Source of the DNA: an uncultured Clostridia bacterium
GTDB taxonomy: Bacteria; Bacillota; Clostridia; TANB77; CAG-508
Length of the DNA: 7,442 bases
Direction of reading: 5' to 3'
NCBI GenBank assembly: GCA_934155625.1
Contig: CAKPHD010000051.1
Span: 1 to 7,442, forward strand
Shown: piece after piece, positions 5,654-7,442 of the stretch
How positions within the stretch are numbered: position 1 is the first letter of the stretch
Layout: the number at the start of each line of letters is the position of its first letter
Translations under genes and position numbers: made by a program
Notes under the pieces: model-generated
The model's input: the letters and a program-made list of their open reading frames with translations, nothing else
What the model was told of the DNA's origin: nothing
Database searches by the model: none

Positions 5654-6191
5654 AATAATTTTCTGCTTTTATTTCAAAATATGCTTTTGGATGGTTACAT
5701 ACTGGGCAAACTTCTGGTGCAGATGTTCCCACAACTATATGTCCACAATTTCTACATTTCCATATTTTTACCTCTCCAGCTTCAAATACTTTTCCATCTT
5801 TTACATTATTTAATAGTTTTAAATATCTTTCTTCATGTTCTTTTTCTATTTTAGCTACTTCTTCAAATAAATATGCAATTCTTGTAAATCCCTCTTCTTT
5901 TGCTGTTTTGGCAAATTCTGCATACATATCTGTCCATTCATAATTTTCTCCATCAGCAGCTGCTTGTAAGTTTTCTGCTGTTGTTCCAATTTCTCCACCA
6001 TTTAATAATTTAAACCACATTTTTGCATGTTCCTTTTCATTGTCAGCTGTTTCTTGGAATATTGCAGCTATTTGCTCATATCCTTCTTTTTTGGCTTTGC
6101 TTGCGAAATATGTGTATTTATTTCTTGCTTGTGATTCTCCTGCAAATGCAGTCATTAAATTTTGTTCTGTTTTTGATCCTTTTAATTCCAT
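5652..6191 (-). CDS. rbr: Rubrerythrin
   Basis: Rubrerythrin is a cytoplasmic non-haem iron protein that reduces hydrogen peroxide with electrons from rubredoxin or NAD(P)H-linked reductases, protecting anaerobes from oxygen. The 179-residue product has the normal two-domain form. The N-terminal four-helix diiron domain includes E19 in AFAGESQARNKY and two E-x-x-H motifs, E52/H55 in NEKEHA and E116/H119 in IEKEHE. The C-terminal rubredoxin-like knuckle has C146/C149 (CRNCG) and C162/C165 (CPVC). The ATG at 6191 is well supported by AGGAGG at 6205-6200, 8 nt upstream. It has its own promoter, is convergent with the gerA gene and ends in the shared terminator. All metal ligands expected at these motifs appear present. 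Confidence 0.97.
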   Translation of the reverse strand: MELKGSKTEQNLMTAFAGESQARNKYTYFASKAKKEGYEQIAAIFQETADNEKEHAKMWFKLLNGGEIGTTAENLQAAADGENYEWTDMYAEFAKTAKEEGFTRIAYLFEEVAKIEKEHEERYLKLLNNVKDGKVFEAGEVKIWKCRNCGHIVVGTSAPEVCPVCNHPKAYFEIKAENY

Positions 6192-6221
6192 TATTATTAC
6201 CTCCTATTTTTTCCTTTAGAT

Positions 6222-6250
6222 AGAATATCACATTTTGTATTTTAAATCAA
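6222..6250 (-). promoter_or_regulatory. Sigma-A-type promoter of rubrerythrin
   Basis: On the minus strand TTGATT (6250-6245), a 17-nt spacer and TATTCT (6227-6222) fit a vegetative promoter, with transcription starting near 6215 and a short leader of about 25 nt. I see no clear PerR-type palindrome overlapping it, although peroxide control of rubrerythrin is common in Firmicutes. Confidence 0.6.
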
Positions 6251-6268
6251 TTCATTTTTTACATTTTT

Positions 6269-6309
6269 ATAAAAAACCTCTATAAAAGCTATCTGCCTTT
6301 ATAGAGGTT
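6269..6309 (-). terminator. Intrinsic terminator of the cysteine hydrolase gene
   Basis: A 15-position stem (6295-6309 with 6275-6289) closes a 5-nt loop. In minus-strand RNA the single non-Watson-Crick position is a G-U pair. The stem runs into a U-run (T6 at 6276-6271). It begins 17 nt after the stop at 6327 and isolates the rubrerythrin gene from upstream transcription. Confidence 0.85.
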
Positions 6310-6326
6310 CATTCTTTTCAAGATTT

Positions 6327-7241
6327 TTACTCTTCTAAATGAATATCTGTTGATTTTTTAAATTTCATTCCATATTTCTTATTCAACTTTTCAAATGTTT
6401 TCTTTGTTTCCTCTTCAAATCCTTCAATAGGAGATGTACAATCTGTTAAGACTGTTATTTTTTTAATAATATCTGGCTTATTTGAAAAATATTGTACTAT
6501 TTGTTTTAATGTCTCTGCTACACAATGACTTGCAGCTTCTCCAACAACATAAATTTCATCATATTCTTCTATGATTTCTGCTACTCTATTATTAAATAAT
6601 TCTTCTTCTGAATATTCTGGATAAAGTATTCCATACATCTCAGTAAATGGATTTTGCCCTTTTCTGATTATTTCTGAATTCGTTATTTTCACTGCTGAAT
6701 GAAATCTAACAATTCTTGCAAATTGATTTTCAAGTGTATAACCATCTGTCCCTCTAAGACAATGATATGGCCAAATGCATAATTGTTTTTGTCCAGATTT
6801 TTTCAATGCCTTCAAATAGTTACTTGATTTATGGTTATCTTTATATGCTGTTTTCCATTTTCCTGCTAAAATATCATCATATGTAATGATTGTATATGGT
6901 TCTGGATGTTTTCCTTTTTTATTTACCCACCAACATGGATGAAAAATTTGCCTTCTATAATGAGTGTCCATACTACAAATTATTCTTGTTATATTTTCCA
7001 TATTATTATAAATAAATCGTGTAATATTTTCTACATCTTTTATAGAATTTTTGACAGCTAAGGCTCCTCCTTCCATAAAGTCTTTTTGCAAGTCTATGCA
7101 CAAAAGAAGCCTTTTTTTAGTGTCCTGGCTTGCAGTCCGTAACCTTTCTACTTTTGCTAATGAAAGGATATCATTTAGGTCCGCCGAACCCGGTTTTCCT
7201 ATCTGCTTTACATCAACAATTTGTTCATAAGTTGTCTTCAT
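6327..7241 (-). CDS. Nicotinamidase/isochorismatase-like cysteine hydrolase
   Basis: This family hydrolyses amide or vinyl-ether bonds using an Asp-Lys-Cys triad; nicotinamidase (nicotinamide to nicotinate and ammonia, in NAD salvage) is the closest fit. In the 304-residue product D50 lies in LLLCIDLQKDFM, K194 in IIRKGQNPFTEMYG and C240 in VVGEAASHCVAET. A nicotinamidase-like metal site is suggested by D92, H94 (SMDTH) and H101, and the WPYHC-x-x-GT motif lies at 157-163. It is long for the family (usually about 180-220): there is a leader of about 45 residues before the first strand and extra sequence between the metal site and WPYHC. The ATG at 7241 is chosen for AAGGAGG at 7257-7251, 9 nt away; an in-frame ATG at 7283 has no ribosome site and lies in a leader hairpin. 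The true substrate is not shown by the sequence. Confidence 0.88.
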   Translation of the reverse strand: MKTTYEQIVDVKQIGKPGSADLNDILSLAKVERLRTASQDTKKRLLLCIDLQKDFMEGGALAVKNSIKDVENITRFIYNNMENITRIICSMDTHYRRQIFHPCWWVNKKGKHPEPYTIITYDDILAGKWKTAYKDNHKSSNYLKALKKSGQKQLCIWPYHCLRGTDGYTLENQFARIVRFHSAVKITNSEIIRKGQNPFTEMYGILYPEYSEEELFNNRVAEIIEEYDEIYVVGEAASHCVAETLKQIVQYFSNKPDIIKKITVLTDCTSPIEGFEEETKKTFEKLNKKYGMKFKKSTDIHLEE

Positions 7242-7262
7242 CTTGAATGTCCTCCTTGTAAT

Positions 7263-7283
7263 ATGCAAGATAAACTCTTGCAT
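7263..7283 (-). promoter_or_regulatory. 8-bp hairpin in the 5' leader of the cysteine hydrolase gene
   Basis: ATGCAAGA (7263-7270), a 5-nt loop and TCTTGCAT (7276-7283) form a perfect 8-bp inverted repeat within the predicted leader, 5 nt upstream of the AAGGAGG site. It does not cover the ribosome site and has no U-run. It may stabilise the mRNA, bind a protein, or act as a DNA operator just downstream of the transcription start. Confidence 0.55.
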
Positions 7284-7306
7284 TTTATAAAAATGTTACA
7301 TTTGAT

Positions 7307-7335
7307 ATTATACCACAAAATCCAGAATATGTAAA
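7307..7335 (-). promoter_or_regulatory. Strong sigma-A promoter of the cysteine hydrolase gene
   Basis: On the minus strand TTTACA (7335-7330), a 17-nt spacer and TATAAT (7312-7307) are present, with TG-N before the -10. An A/T-rich stretch just upstream (7336-7353) resembles an UP element. Transcription would start near 7300, about 60 nt before the ATG at 7241. Confidence 0.8.
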
Positions 7336-7442
7336 CGGATTTTTTATTTATTTTGTCATTATATGTGTAGGTTTGTCAAACATATGTCACACTTTATTGA
7401 TAAATATAGTGTTTCATATACCTTATGTGATATTCATCCTCT

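Noticed and set aside
5568..6223. Plus-strand ORFs at 5568-5813 and 6023-6223 opposite rubrerythrin
   Set aside because: Antisense to a complete, recognised gene; the first also runs through the terminator.
7394..7441. Possible minus-strand C-terminus (15 codons then TAA) entering from the right edge
   Set aside because: Too short to tell from chance; another frame also stops early and no product can be recognised.

Overview
The window is very AT-rich (roughly 30% GC by eye), with AT-biased codon use, AGGAGG-type ribosome binding sites and good sigma-A-like promoters. It carries a GerA-family spore germinant receptor subunit, a rubrerythrin and an RF2 gene with the classic +1 recoding site. 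This points to an anaerobic, spore-forming Clostridia-type Firmicute using the standard code (UGA is a stop). It looks chromosomal; I see no transposase, phage gene, CRISPR array, tRNA or rRNA.

Layout, left to right. Positions 1-51 hold what may be the first codons of a minus-strand gene leaving the left edge, behind a strong promoter (159-187) with a palindrome in its spacer. Positions 60-353 hold no gene but contain the promoter, two copies of an inverted motif and hairpins. Next come, all on the minus strand, a short aspartate kinase with only one ACT domain (354-1313), prfB/RF2 (1396-2500, expressed by a programmed +1 frameshift), a 173-nt inverted-repeat element (2531-2703), and a membrane-anchored transglutaminase-like protein (2716-3841) whose anchor and catalytic domain lie in different frames. 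A short divergent control region (3842-3957) separates this from a lone gerA-family gene on the plus strand (3958-5580). GC-rich hairpins and a bidirectional terminator (5582-5653) follow, then rubrerythrin (5652-6191, minus) and a nicotinamidase/isochorismatase-like cysteine hydrolase (6327-7241, minus), each with its own promoter, and the latter with its own terminator. The right edge (7284-7442) is promoter and upstream regulatory DNA.

The genes do not form one pathway. Most look like single-gene transcription units separated by terminators: amino-acid synthesis (aspartate kinase), translation termination (RF2), cell-surface protein (transglutaminase-like), germination (GerA), peroxide defence (rubrerythrin) and amide hydrolysis (cysteine hydrolase).

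The most unusual items are the three-way-junction-like inverted-repeat element between the transglutaminase gene and prfB, the +1 frame break at a T6 run in the transglutaminase gene, the aspartate kinase lacking one ACT domain, and several perfect palindromes placed exactly where operators would sit. I found no convincing multi-gene novel system.
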